From assembly GCA_022036555.1 (NCBI GenBank), contig CM039133.1, forward strand, positions 8,711,894-8,775,893: 64,000 nt of DNA. Reading direction: 5' to 3'. The notes beneath the pieces were generated by a model. It saw only the letters and a program-made list of their open reading frames with translations. It searched no databases and was not told the DNA's origin. The DNA comes from Microstegium vimineum (lineage: Eukaryota; Streptophyta; Magnoliopsida; Poales; Poaceae). Below, one piece after another: positions 11,070 through 22,286 of the stretch (position 1 is the first letter of the stretch; every line of letters begins with the position of its first letter). Made by a program: the position numbers and the translations under genes.

Positions 11070-13239
11070 CTCTGAGGCCTCCATCACTCACCCAGTTTCT
11101 GATCTTAGAGAGCCCAGCCGATCTGCAACCTTTGCTCCTTCATGGTATCGAAACATAAAAATATGTTGTTCTCCACGTTGCCATCGATAACTAGCAGAGG
11201 AGCGTTTCCAGCAGATTATCTCTCCAAACACCTGTGCAACTCATCATGCTTCTCCGATTAAATCTATCTGCAGACCTGTTTATGATTCTTAAAGGTCTTG
11301 TGCCATCTTGAATGTCCAGTTACCAATTATACAAAAACTGCAACTACATCAGGTTGGAATCTCTTCACTTCAATCAATGATTTCCCTTCTGCTACAAAAA
11401 CAGCTATGCCAATCTGTTTCATTATTTTCAGTTGTTTTGATTCCTGCATACATATCTATAGGTGCACCACTGATGTGTTGAGCTCTCTACAGCCTCCCTT
11501 GGGACGTGTAACCGTATCCAGCGATCAATTCAATGACTGCACATAACACCTTCATCTTGATTATAGATTTTTATATTTTATTTAACTGAATGTTACAATA
11601 ATCATCGTCATATGATGCATGCTTTAGTTTCCTTTTTCAATCCGCAAATATTCCAGGTTTATTGCCATGGAATTTTTAGAATTGGAAACTATCAGAGGGG
11701 TGGATCTTTACCGGTTTGTAGGTTTAAATACTCTGCTGGATATTACTCATCCCTGACAAAAAATAATATAGTGATTTTTTGGGTGGTTGATGCATACAAT
11801 ACAAAGACAACTCGTATTTTATAGATTCATCTGAATTAAATCTTTTTTAACCTTATATAATTAATTATACATCACTCTTAATATCTTAACCTGATTCTAC
11901 CATTTAAATTACTTTTATATTATAATTTTATCTATAGTTTGGAGTACAATCAACCACTTGATAATGATGGAATATGTTCAGGTGATAATTATTTACTTTA
12001 TAAGTAATTTCAATGCACTGTTTGGACTGAATTTCTGGTGTCTACAAAACTCCAATAATTAGGAATCAAAAAATTTCAATGCCCTGGAATCATGATAGGA
12101 ATTAAAACATAATGTCATTTTGGTTGTTTGATCTGCATCATGATTTGTCCCCATGTGATATTTCTGCCCTTTTGGCACACGGCAACACACAGACATAGAC
12201 CTAGGATCATGCTGAAAAGGTTTCTTTTGTTTTTGATAATTCTTGTATAGTGGTCTCAGTCAGAGCTAATGTTGATATTGTAGAAGATTATAATGACTTC
12301 GTTCAAAAATATAACGTATCTTACGTGGTTATAGCCAGTGCGAGAGATAAACCACAAATAGTTACTATTTTGTCCTTTACTAGACCAACATATTTCTAAG
12401 CTTGTGTGTTATTAACTGTTTTTTGCAGGGACTACTCATTCCTGCGTGTAGTAGTTAAAGTGTGCCCTGTAAGGTTGGGTAGCTGCATGCAAACTTGGGA
12501 GAATACAAACAAGCTGAACTCATTTCTACTGAAGAAAGGGCATCTCATGGCATCGGACTGACCAAACATTTCATCAAAGATCCACCACTGCAGACCCAAT
12601 ACCTACACTGCCGATTCATCACTATGTGGCTATAATTGGGATAATCCAAAAAAAAAAGGCCTTTACATCAATGCATTGCGGAGAGATTATTTTCTTAGCA
12701 TGGAGGAGGCTATACAAACTACTAGCTGTGTTATAGTTTATATCGGCAATGCAAGGATTCTATTTGGTTGCACAATCAGACTAACTGCACTATATATACA
12801 CTAATGGATCAGAGCAGGTTAATTGCTTGAGACTTGAGACTGCAAGTTGTACTCCGTGTGACAATAAGTCTGGCAGTAGTAGTATATGCCTTCCATGAAC
12901 TGGAATACTCAGATGTCACACCATCTATTTTTGTTTGTTACAGTAGCATTTAGCTACTTATTTACATGAGTCATGTAGTAACTATTATATATAACTATCT
13001 ATATTTGGCATTTCAAACTTTACTAGATCCTAATGTCTAATGACCTTGATTGAAAACTTATGCGTTTAGACTTTAGGTTTAGGATTGATTCATCTTATAT
13101 GTATGTTTTGATTAATTTCATTTCAATTTGTATTAGTGGTAAGTGATGCAAATTAATAAATCATCTGTCGCTTTAGCTTTATTATTGGTGTCAACACTGT
13201 TTTGAAAACCTTTCTTATGACCAATAAATTAGATTAACA
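11070..13239. other. Intergenic DNA, no supportable gene
   Basis: This is AT-rich DNA with only short open frames. Some stretches (11290-11550, 12430-12560) are less AT-rich and could be decayed transcribed sequence. I recognise no domain, tRNA or element terminus here. Confidence 0.4.
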
Positions 13240-13280
13240 TATTTTTTTGTCACCCGTAGCAACGCATGGGCATTGGCTAG
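13240..13280 (+). mobile_element. Helitron-like 3' terminus
   Basis: CCCGTAGCAACGCATGGG can form a stem-loop. It is followed by CATTGGCTAG and then T, the pattern of plant Helitron 3' ends (short hairpin, then CTRR, inserted before T). I could not place the matching 5' TC end upstream, so element length is unknown. Confidence 0.5.
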
Positions 13281-14319
13281 TAGATTAAAAATTAATAACA
13301 TAATTGAGCATTGGATATTCAAGTTTGTATCTTCAATAGTTTTAATAAATTACAATATTTCTTTGATTTGTCTCATGAAAATTAGGTTAATCTGAAAGTC
13401 CATACCATTGATGTTTATCTTGTCATTTGTTGGTTTCTAATATTTTGCTCTTTTAATGGATGTTGTCGACGTAATTAAGTCATTGCTCTGAAGTCCTTGG
13501 TGCATTTTCCTTCCATCTATTATTTGATAGGCGTCTCTTGCATCCTAAACGATGTGGCAACATTATTATATTTCCATCCTGGTCACATGTTGTGCGGCTT
13601 CTTTCATCATCATCTTGTGATTTAGATGGCTTCTTAGGTTGGCATGATGGTCTCCAATGTAGATTTTGCTATATATAAGATCAATAGATATTATGAAAAT
13701 ATCTAGATTCTCATATTAAAAATATAGTATTTAATGGGAAGTTACATGCAGAAGAAAGAAGCATTGGTAGATTACCTTATTCATATCGGCAATAGTTTGA
13801 ACTTTTGAAGCACACGTGACTATGTTGTGCATCAATGTGGCATTGAAGCCTTGTTGGTGTTTGCTTATCTTTTAAGATTTTTGTGAGATGTTGGTTCATA
13901 CTTATCAATTGCATGTTCTCCAAATGAAAACATTGATTCTTTAAGATTCGATTGGCTCGAGGATTCAGTGTGTTAGTGTAATACATTTTCTCTTTCAAAA
14001 AGATAGTATAGGTTTTAGGCTACACTCTAGTTACTACAATAGCATAAAAAGTGATTACAACTGGGGCAATCAAGATGTTAAATTTCTTATATGATATAAT
14101 TAAGTGAACTGTACTACTAATGTTAGGATACAATGTTTTAATTAATATAATATACACTTATTTAAATAACAATCATTATTAATTTACTTATCATAATAAC
14201 TTATATTATTATTTACACATAGACGATTTAGACGGGTTTTTAAAATTATATTACTATATGGAATAATATTTTAGTCAACATTTAATACTTATTTTATTCT
14301 AAATGACAATGGTTATCTA
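13281..14319. other. AT-rich intergenic DNA
   Basis: No gene or clear repeat boundary is seen. Short frames here carry no recognisable domain. Confidence 0.4.
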
Positions 14320-15330
14320 TTTATTTGTCGTAATATTATTTGTATTTACACATAGAATTAGAGGCATTTTATTTTATTTTTATAATAGTCAAGGTAGATA
14401 ATTTAGATACTCACACGTTTTATTTTATATTCTTTGTTAATGACATATTTGGGTAATTTTGAAACAAATTTATGGGTTATTTTGATTATAGTTCTAAATG
14501 GCAGAGGTGAATAATTCAGATGTAAATTTTGAAATTTAATGTCAGTTTACATGTGGTTGATGAAAATTACCTCCTTTTTAGTTTTTATATACTATAAAAC
14601 AGCCGAACAAGTGAACAACATAGGTAAAATATTGTTTGTTTATCTCTCATATTTTGTTAACGTAATAACCTACCTTCCATCGGATTTTCTACTAACAGAT
14701 TAACATCCGTGGACCTAGCTAGTGGGTACTCCATATTCCCTTCGTCCCAAAGTATTAAATACACATCTAAAAATATATTCATAATCATGATAAATAATAG
14801 GGTAATATTATTTGTATTTACACATAGATTTAGTGGTATTTTATTTTATTTTTATACTCCAATAGTCAAGGCGGATAATTTAGATAATAAAAAATTTTAC
14901 TTTATATTCTCTGTTAGTGACATATTTGGGTGATTTTGATACAATTTTATGGGTTAGTTTGATTATAGTTCTAAATGGCACAGATGTGCATAATTAAGAT
15001 GTAAATTTTGAAATTTAATTTAATTTTGTGTGTGGTTGACAAAAACTACCTCCATTTTAGTTTTTATTAAAAATAATTAAAATAGTCAAACAACATAGGT
15101 AAAATCTTGTTCTTTTCTCTCTCATATTTAGTTAACGTAATAACGTACCTTCCATCGAGTTTTCTATAATAGATTAACATCCGTGGACCTAGTGGGTACT
15201 ACATACTACATACTCCATCCGAAAGTAAATACACATCTAAAAATATATTCATAATCATGATGAATAATAAGTGTCAATAGATTTAGCATTGAATGTACTT
15301 TTGTAATTAAATTATTTAGAGATACAAATG
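14320..15330 (+). repeat. Two tandem copies (R1, R2) of a ~0.5-kb AT-rich repeat
   Basis: R1 (~14320-14797) and R2 (~14798-15330) share ordered landmarks: TATTTGTATTTACACATAGA, GACATATTTGGGT, TGTAAATTTTGAAATTTAAT, AACGTAATAAC, CATCCGTGGACCTAG and ATATTCATAATCATGAT. A third copy lies at 18114-18790, next to MATH-BTB copy A. The family is not identified. Confidence 0.75.
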
Positions 15331-15482
15331 TCAGTATTAGTTTCTATATGTTTAGTCAAATATAAAAAAAAGTTGACTCCTCGAGAGTGGAACATGAGGT
15401 TATTTTGGGAGGGAGTATATGATAATTTATTAATACATACCGAGTGAATGTGGTTAGTAGGATTCATCGGAAATTTTATTAA

Positions 15483-16566
15483 TGAAAAAGGTCTATTTAA
15501 CCCCCTCGCCTATCTAGCGTGGTCTACTTCAGCCCATCAACTATAAAACCGTTTGTTCTATCTCTTGAACTTTCCAAAACCGTTCAAATTATCCCCTTGG
15601 ACGGTTTTAGATGGTGATTTTGCTACAATAATTATGTTTTCACTTTAGTAATAATGATTTTGTCTTTTTCTTTTTTATTTGTTTTCACAAAATCTTTGAA
15701 AAAACATAACAAATCACAGAAAAATCATAAAATGAAAAAAAATCAATTTGATTGGACTCCACGTGAATAGATCTACACGGTCGACATATAATATGGTATG
15801 TTTTAGTACAAAGTTTTTGTTGTACCTTTAGATTAATTCATTGAAAAAACTAATTTTGTTTGTAATTAATTGGAATAATTCATACACGTAGCTTCTGTGA
15901 TTCAATTGTGGTCAAATTTTTATACTGAGCAAATTATTATATGCTTGAACTATATTAAAAACTTTATACTCATTAGACCATGTATAACTTAGTTATAGAT
16001 AAAGCATAAATTACACAAGCATAAAACTAGATTTTCTATGTTAAATCTACATTTTATCTATAACTAAGCTATACATGATCTAATGAGTGTAATTTTTTTA
16101 CAATAATTTAAGCATGCAATAATTATCTTAGCATAAAAATTTCACCACAATTGAACCATAGAAGCTTCGGCTATGAATTATTCCAATTAATTATAGAAAA
16201 AATTGATTTTTCAATTAAACTAAAGGTACAACAGAAAGTTTATACTAAAATATACCATATTATATGTCCACTATGTAGATCTACTCATGTGAAGTCCATC
16301 AAAATTAGATTTTTTTATGAGTTTTGTGTGATTTACTATGATTTTTCAAAGATTTCACAGAAACAAATAAAAAAGGAAAAGACAAAACCATCGTTACTAT
16401 AGAAAAACCACTATTACTATAACAGAACCACCCTATAAAATCATCTGAGGGTAATTCGAATGGTTTTAGAAAATTCAAGGGATAGAATAGATGGTTTTAT
16501 AGTTAAGTGTTAAAGTAGACCATGCTAGATCGATAGGTGTGGGGGTTAATAAGTAGACTTTTTCCA
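15483..16566. mobile_element. 1.1-kb fold-back element with long inverted arms
   Basis: The ends are inverted copies: TGAAAAAGGTCTATTTAACC at the left and GTTAATAAGTAGACTTTTTC at the right. The arms continue almost to the centre near 16030, so the whole segment is an imperfect palindrome. It is flanked by the 8-bp direct repeat TTTATTAA at 15475-15482 and 16567-16574. No transposase is encoded. The 8-bp duplication suggests a hAT-like or Mutator-like origin. Its transcript would fold into a long hairpin. Confidence 0.8.
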
Positions 16567-16574
16567 TTTATTAA

Positions 16575-17232
16575 TACATGTAGTTTTATTAATAAAGATA
16601 GTTTTATTAATATGTACTACGTCGTTACTACAGATATGATATTTTAATAATTTTGTTAAGTAACGTGATTAATAAGATCCAACTCATCTAATCTAAATAG
16701 CAATACATACGTAAAGCACACTGTTCATAGGTTCAGCAGTACATACGTAACAGCAATACACACGTAAAGCATACTACCAAAAACATTTGGTTTTATGCGT
16801 AAAGCAAGCTACCAAAAAATGCCTATCAGTTTTTTGGATTGTTTACCTTGATTGATTTCTTGTCAAGAATAGAATCTGTGGATCCTGATTGAGCTTTTAG
16901 CTAGCAAATATACTGAATTATCAAAGAGAAGTACCGAGTATCATGGTGAACATCACATCAGGTATATTAGCACTAACAAAACAGAAAATAGATCAAGCAG
17001 TAACCTAGCTTGTCGAACATATATAAAATCGATCTATTATAATGCAACTCATTACAAAATGTCTCAAATTAAAGTAGGATAGGAGGTGCATGCTGCAACA
17101 TGCATAAATAGGATTTGATAGTAAAACGCCAAAAGAAAATTACGCAATAATAGCACTTAGAATAGAACAGAGTCAACAGACATAGCAACGCCTTTGCCTC
17201 ATCCAAACTGAAGGCACCGTCAAGGTATTCAG
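16575..17232. other. 3' flank of MATH-BTB copy A, duplicated at copy B
   Basis: From about 16930 to the stop codon this flank aligns with 20590-20907 next to copy B. Shared words include AAAATAGATCAAGCAG, AGTAGGATAGGAGGTGCATG and AACGCCAAAAGAAAAT. The duplication therefore included at least 300 bp of 3' flank. The rest (16575-16930) shows nothing recognisable. Confidence 0.7.
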
Positions 17233-18183
17233 CTAGGGAGCGACCTTGGCGAAGTTGTCCACGAGGAACTTCTTGCACGCCTCCGTAAGCTTGTGGCAAC
17301 CATGTTTGACTGCCAGCTCCAGCGAATCGACGGCCGTACGTGCATCGTTGATGTAGTTGCAAAGCATGTCGGCGCAGATCAACTTGAGCCTCTCCATGGC
17401 ATACCGATCTGCCGCAACAAGCAGACCCTGAGCCATCACGACCCTGTCCTCCTCGTGTACCTCAGGAAGGGTGTCGGTGTAGATGAAATGGAGCAAAGCC
17501 TCGAACACCCTGGGTTCCATGTTGTCGATGCGCACGTGATCAGTGGCATCAGCAGTCTCCTTGTTCCCAGCTGGGGCGGCGATGAACTCGGCCATGAACG
17601 CCGAGTACCGGGTGGCTAGGACGCACTTTTGTGCTGTGAACAGATGGCCGCCGACCTCGAACGTCACGTCGCCTTTGACCTGCTGGCTTCTTCCCTGCAG
17701 ATCGCCGGCCGTGATCCTCTCAACAATGGCCATATCACACCTGATATGCATGCTATCCTGCGAGGACTGATGCTCCATTTTACCAAGGAACATGCAGCAG
17801 CATGTGTCGTATTCCTCTGTGAAGGTATAGAAAGTTTGGAACGACGAAATTTTCTGTCCAGCATGGGTGAGCAGGGTCATCTTGAATCGCACCTTCACTT
17901 CGTCGTTTTCACCAGGTTCATCGAGGCAGAGACCGAGCGTAACGGCGCCGTCGGCCTCATTCTTGTCATGTCCACACGGGTACAACTGGATGTACCAACA
18001 GAGCCCTCCGAAGCAGAACGAGCAGGAATCGATGGTGTCCCCGCGGGCAAGTACTTCCCTGGTTTTAGAGTATTCTTCGATCGTCAGCACGTGCGAGCCG
18101 GCGACAGTTTCAGTGACATATTTGGGTAATTTTGATACAAATTTATGGGTTAGTTTGATTATATTTCTAAATGGCAGGTGCAT
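17233..18183 (-). CDS. MATH-BTB protein, copy A (5' end replaced by repeat DNA)
   Basis: This is a single open frame of 316 residues. Residues ~22-145 form a MATH (TRAF-like) domain that binds ubiquitination substrates. Residues ~165-275 form a BTB domain (DVTFEVGGHLFTAQKCVLA, LLHFIYTDTLPEV) that binds CUL3. The C-terminus is a short BACK-like helix region ending NFAKVAP. The linker between MATH and BTB is shorter than in the copies at 52 and 63 kb. The first ~20 residues are encoded by AT-rich repeat DNA (copy R3), which abuts the gene at about 18115. Gene homology with copy B starts only at ETVAGSHVLT, so the original start and any upstream MATH domain are gone. The ATG at 18183 is simply the first in frame. 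Expression is doubtful, but nothing else breaks the frame. Confidence 0.7.
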   Translation of the reverse strand: MHLPFRNIIKLTHKFVSKLPKYVTETVAGSHVLTIEEYSKTREVLARGDTIDSCSFCFGGLCWYIQLYPCGHDKNEADGAVTLGLCLDEPGENDEVKVRFKMTLLTHAGQKISSFQTFYTFTEEYDTCCCMFLGKMEHQSSQDSMHIRCDMAIVERITAGDLQGRSQQVKGDVTFEVGGHLFTAQKCVLATRYSAFMAEFIAAPAGNKETADATDHVRIDNMEPRVFEALLHFIYTDTLPEVHEEDRVVMAQGLLVAADRYAMERLKLICADMLCNYINDARTAVDSLELAVKHGCHKLTEACKKFLVDNFAKVAP

Positions 18184-18790
18184 AATTCAGATGTAAATTT
18201 TGAAATTTAATTTTAGTTTGTGTGTAATTGACGAAAATTGCCTCCGGTTAAGTTTTTATATAAGATAAAACAATCGAACAACATAGGTAAAATATTGTTT
18301 GTTTCTCATACTTAACGTAACAACGTACCTTCGGACCTTCCATCGGATTTTCTATTACTCTCTCCGGTCCATTTTATCTGGCGTACACGCATATCTAGAT
18401 TCAAACTTTAAAAACTTTAACCTATCATTAGGTCAATAATTTTTAAATATTATAACACAAACTTTATACCATTAGATTTATAAGAAATTATACTATCCAA
18501 TGATTCTATATTTATAAACATAAATAATATAATATAAAGTAAATAAACGATTAAAGTGTAATTAAAGAGACCGTGTCATTCTAAATTGCACCAGATAAAA
18601 TGGACCAGAAGGAGTAATATATTAGCATACGTGGACCTAGTGGGTACTACATACTCCCTTCATCCTAAATTAAATACACATCTAAAAATATATTCATAAT
18701 CATGATGAATAATAAGTGTTATTAGATTTAGCATAGATTTTACTTTTACAATAAAATTATTTAGAGATATAAATCTGTAACACCCCAGGT
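18114..18790 (+). repeat. Third copy (R3) of the 0.5-kb repeat, with a MITE inside
   Basis: R3 matches R1 and R2 from GTGACATATTTGGGTAATTT to TTATTTAGAGATA. The Stowaway-like MITE at 18358-18614 interrupts it at the point where R1 reads TTTTCTACTAACAG. Its left end forms the junction with the MATH-BTB copy A coding sequence. Confidence 0.75.
18358..18614. mobile_element. Stowaway-like MITE, 257 bp
   Basis: The terminal inverted repeats are CTCTCCGGTCCATTTTATCTGG-like (left) and CCAGATAAAATGGACC...GGAG (right), flanked by TA on both sides. It lies within repeat copy R3, which supplies an empty-site comparison. Confidence 0.85.
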
Positions 18791-19926
18791 GTTTACTAGC
18801 CAAACAATGGTTAAGCTAAGATAAGATAAGTCAAGTTTCGATCAGAGGCTCTAATTAAAAAAACTTTTTGGAAAAGGTTGATGAAGGTGTTTTGTTCATG
18901 TTCATCTTATCCATTTATATTTATCTTGATCAGCGGAGAAGTTTCATGAAGTTTGAAATTAAACGGTTATATGAAATGAGAAGTATATCTTTGTTGGCAT
19001 CTTATGCATTGTTCGTGATGGTTTCTGAATACGCCACAGAAAATCCATCACGAATTAACAAAATTCTTGCCGTGCTTCTCTTCCCCAACCTGCCACTTGT
19101 TAGCTTGCTCCATTGGCGGTAGTAGAGTTGGAGGGAAGCTAGATCCGGTACATCCAAGCCCAGATCAACATCCAAACCATGGCGTCGTGCTCCTGAGTAT
19201 AGGGTGGGGCCTCCATCCGTGCGGGCCTTAGAGTTCTACATGGTGTGGAGGTCCCTCGGCCAACATTATTTTTTCTACTTTTTGAGCCTTCATTGAGCCT
19301 CCAATTAGTAATAGTAAGATTAGATTAAATGACAATATTGATAGATTTTTTTTGTAACAAATTACAAAAATATTTACTCATATATCACAACTTTAGTTTT
19401 CATACTATCAGCTATTTGATTAGTTGGACCATAGGTTCATCCAAATTTTTACTAATAATAAGTCTTGCTTATAAACATAAGTACATCTACAACTTGGTGA
19501 TGGCAGTATCTGTTTCTTGGAAAATGGTCAACTGTTCAAAAACTCAGTGTTGCACTGTTAACACCATTGTCCAATTTTTTATTAGTTATTTATTTTTATG
19601 AGAAAAGATAAAATAAAAAAATACAACAGGTTCTGATTATGACAAAAAAAGAGAGGAAAAAATTACAACAGGTTATATGTCCTTATAAAATTCTTGTGCT
19701 ATATACTGCCCCTACTGCCTCCTTCTGCCTATGTTATAGTCATTGATTGATTTTATTTTGTCACGGAGTTTTTAGCTAGGATGACTGAGAAATTGAGAAT
19801 AGCAAATTAAGAAAGGCTTTTGCTACGTTACTCCGGAATGAATATGGATCGTCCATTTATTCCGATCCAACGGTCACGATCATCTAGGTAATAGTATTTA
19901 TTGAATTTTTATTTTATAAAAATAGG
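18791..19926. other. Intergenic DNA; left flank of the GC-rich repeat block
   Basis: No gene is recognised. GCTACGTTACTCCGG at ~19822 and the inverted GTAACCGGAGTACC at ~20528 may be the ends of a small element that carries the GC-rich block, with matching subterminal ATCCAACGGTC and ACGGTCCAGAT. This is suggestive only. Confidence 0.35.
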
Positions 19927-20425
19927 TTGCCGCCGTCGGCAAAGGAGCAGCCTTTCAACGACGTTAGCGGGGCAGTTCGTGGCGGCGGAGCCTCCCTTGG
20001 GCTGCGTCGTCCAGGCGGCAGCGCGTACGGAGCGTCGAGTGGCGGCGTCAAAGCGACGTACGATGCGTTCAGCAGCGGGGGCGTCCGGCGGCGGAGCCTA
20101 CGGATGGCTGCGGCGGCGTCGCCGTGGTCCGGCGGTGCCGAGCGGGGCAATTCGTGGCGGCGGAGCCTCTCTCGGGCTGCGTCGTCCAGGCGGCAGCGCG
20201 TACGTAGCGTCGAGTGGCGGCGTCAAAGCGACGTACGACGCGTCCAGCAGCGGGGGCGTTCGGCGGCGGTGCCTCCCTCGGGCTGCGTCGTCCAGACAGC
20301 AGCGCGTACGGAGCGTCGAGTGGCGGCGTCAAAGCGACGTACGACACGTCCAGCAGCGGGAGCGTCCGGCGGCGGAGCCTCCGGATAGCTGCGGCAGCGT
20401 CAGCACCGTCATTACCGGCCGCATG
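19927..20425. repeat. GC-rich tandem repeat block (three ~105-bp units)
   Basis: In an AT-rich setting, ~500 bp of very GC-rich DNA holds three near-copies of a unit. Each unit contains GGGCTGCGTCGTCCAG, GCGCGTACG, GCGTCGAGTGGCGGCGTC, AAGCGACGTACGA and CCAGCAGCGGG. They begin near 19981, 20156 and 20264; the first is followed by ~65 unmatched bases. Open frames exist in several phases on both strands, as expected of GC-rich repeats, and none resembles a known protein. Confidence 0.75.
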
Positions 20426-20907
20426 GTGTTTTATTTTTTGGTTTTTTATTCATTAATTTATTTAGCAAATTATTAAGTTTAGAAAATCAACGGTCCAGAT
20501 TTAATTTAAGATATTACCTCCTGCGATGTAACCGGAGTACCTGAGTATTGACCATTAAGAAGACAGAAGTATGAACTTTTACTTTGCAGAGGAACAGCTA
20601 CGTATAAGTTAACATCACATCAGGTATACTAGCACTAATAAAAGATAAAATAGATCAAGCAGCAACCTTGTCCAACATAACATCGATATATCATAAATTC
20701 ATAATGCAAATCATTACAAAATGCCTCAAAGTAGGATAGGAGGTGCATGCTGCTACATGAATATATAGAACTGATAAGAAAAACGCCAAAAGAAAATCAT
20801 GCAGTAGTAGCACTTAATTAGAATAGAACAGAGATATAGTAGTAGTACTATATATCTAGCAACGCCTTTGCCTCATCCAACCCAAACTGAAATTGCCCTC
20901 AAGGTAT

Positions 20908-22286
20908 TCAGGGAGAGACCTTGGCGAAGTGGCCCTTGAGGAGCTTGATACACTTCTCCTTGAGCCTGCGGCAGCCATGTTTTTCTGCCAGCTCCAGCAT
21001 GTCGACGGCCGAACTTGCGTCATCGTCCATGTAGTTGCAAAGCATGTCAGCGCAGATCAACTTGAGCCTGTCCATGGCATACCGGTCTGCCGCCACAAGC
21101 AGACCCTGAGCCATCACGAACCTGTCCTCCTCGTGCACCTCAGGTAGAGCGTCGTCAGTGTAGATGAATGGAGCAAAGCCTCGAACACCCTCGGGTCCAT
21201 GTCGTCGACGCGCACAGGCTGACTAGTGACATCAGCATTTTCCTTCTTCCATGATGGGCCGAAGAACTCGGCCATGAAGGGCGCCTTGCACCTGGTGGCC
21301 AGGACGCACTTGTGTGCTGCGAACAGTTTGACGCCGACCTCGAACGTCACGTCGCCTCTGACTCTGAACGTCACTGGGTTTGGCGTTGCCGTGATCCCCT
21401 CAACAACGGCCATATCACACCTGATATGGATGCTATCCTGGAGAAGGGACGAGGACTCATGCTCCATTGCCGATTTGTTGTTTCTCTTTGTGAAGGTATG
21501 GAAATCTTGGTTCGACGAAATTTTCTGTCCAACATGGCTGAGCAGGGTCATCTTGAATCGCACTTTCACTTCGTCGTTTTCAGCAGGGTCATCAAGGCAG
21601 AGAAAGATGGTAACGCCGTCGGCAAGATCCAGTTCTTTACCGCACGGGTAAAACTTGATCCACCACGAGTGGCCTCCGACGCGGAACGTGCAGGACTCGA
21701 TGGTGTCACCGAGGGCAAGTAATTCCCTGGTTTTAGACTACTCTTGAATCGTCAGCACGTGCGAGCCGGCAACAGTTTCAGTGGCCAGCTGATACCGCTG
21801 CAGCACATCTGGAAACTTGTCGATCCACACAGAAACATTACACCTGACATGGAAACAGTCGTTCTTGAGGAACTCCAACTCCGCCCTTGCGATGAAATAT
21901 GGAGTGCCCCATCGCCAATGTCTGTCAGGGTGTCCAATTGTTTCGTCGAAATAGGAGCCCAACTCCTGCGATTCCATCAGAGTGAACTTGCATTCTGCCG
22001 AGACTCTGCTGCAGTGATGACCGTCCTGTCTGCACAGGTAGACGGACGCCCAACCGTCGCTGTCCTCGTCGACTCCACAGGGATAGCACTCGATGTACCA
22101 GCCATGCCCACCGATGAGAAATGGACTGGACTTGATGCACTTTCCGACCCCGAGACCCTTGGTCGCAGAGAAGTTGTCGATCTTGAAGACGTGCACCCCA
22201 GCGACCGTCTGGCTGGTGGTGGTCGTCGTGCGGTCGCCGCAGACGGCCGCGGTGGTGGCAGGCGCAGCTTGCGAGGAGGTCGCCAT
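20908..22286 (-). pseudogene. MATH-MATH-BTB gene, copy B, broken by one stop and one frameshift
   Basis: The ATG at 22286 opens a frame with a complete first MATH domain (residues ~28-165: HVFKIDNFSATKGLGVGK, GGHGWYIECYPCGV, CFHVRCNVSVW). It runs straight into the start of a second MATH domain (ETVAGSHVLTIQE) and stops with TAG at 21738-21740, where copy A has a Tyr codon. The same frame then carries the second MATH and BTB domains down to ~21168. There GATGAATGG, against GATGAAATGG in copy A, shows loss of one base and shifts the frame within the BTB domain. The rest of BTB and the C-terminus (ending KVSP) follow at 21138-20908 in the other frame. Repairing neither defect, it would give only a MATH-domain peptide. 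The double-MATH layout is unusual for plant BTB adaptors, which normally have one. Confidence 0.8.

Noticed and set aside
15483..16566. 83-codon frame at 16151-16402 inside the fold-back element
   Set aside because: It lies in the AT-rich arm of a palindrome, with no domain and a counterpart only by inverted symmetry.
17629..18129. Plus-strand 166-codon frame, and similar plus-strand frames at 21312-22355, 52692-53276 and 63211-63906
   Set aside because: All are antisense shadows of the GC-rich MATH-BTB coding sequences.
19901..20476. Five overlapping frames of up to 191 codons
   Set aside because: A GC-rich tandem repeat lacks stops in many phases. Residue content is Arg/Ala/Gly/Ser-rich and repetitive, with no recognisable domain.
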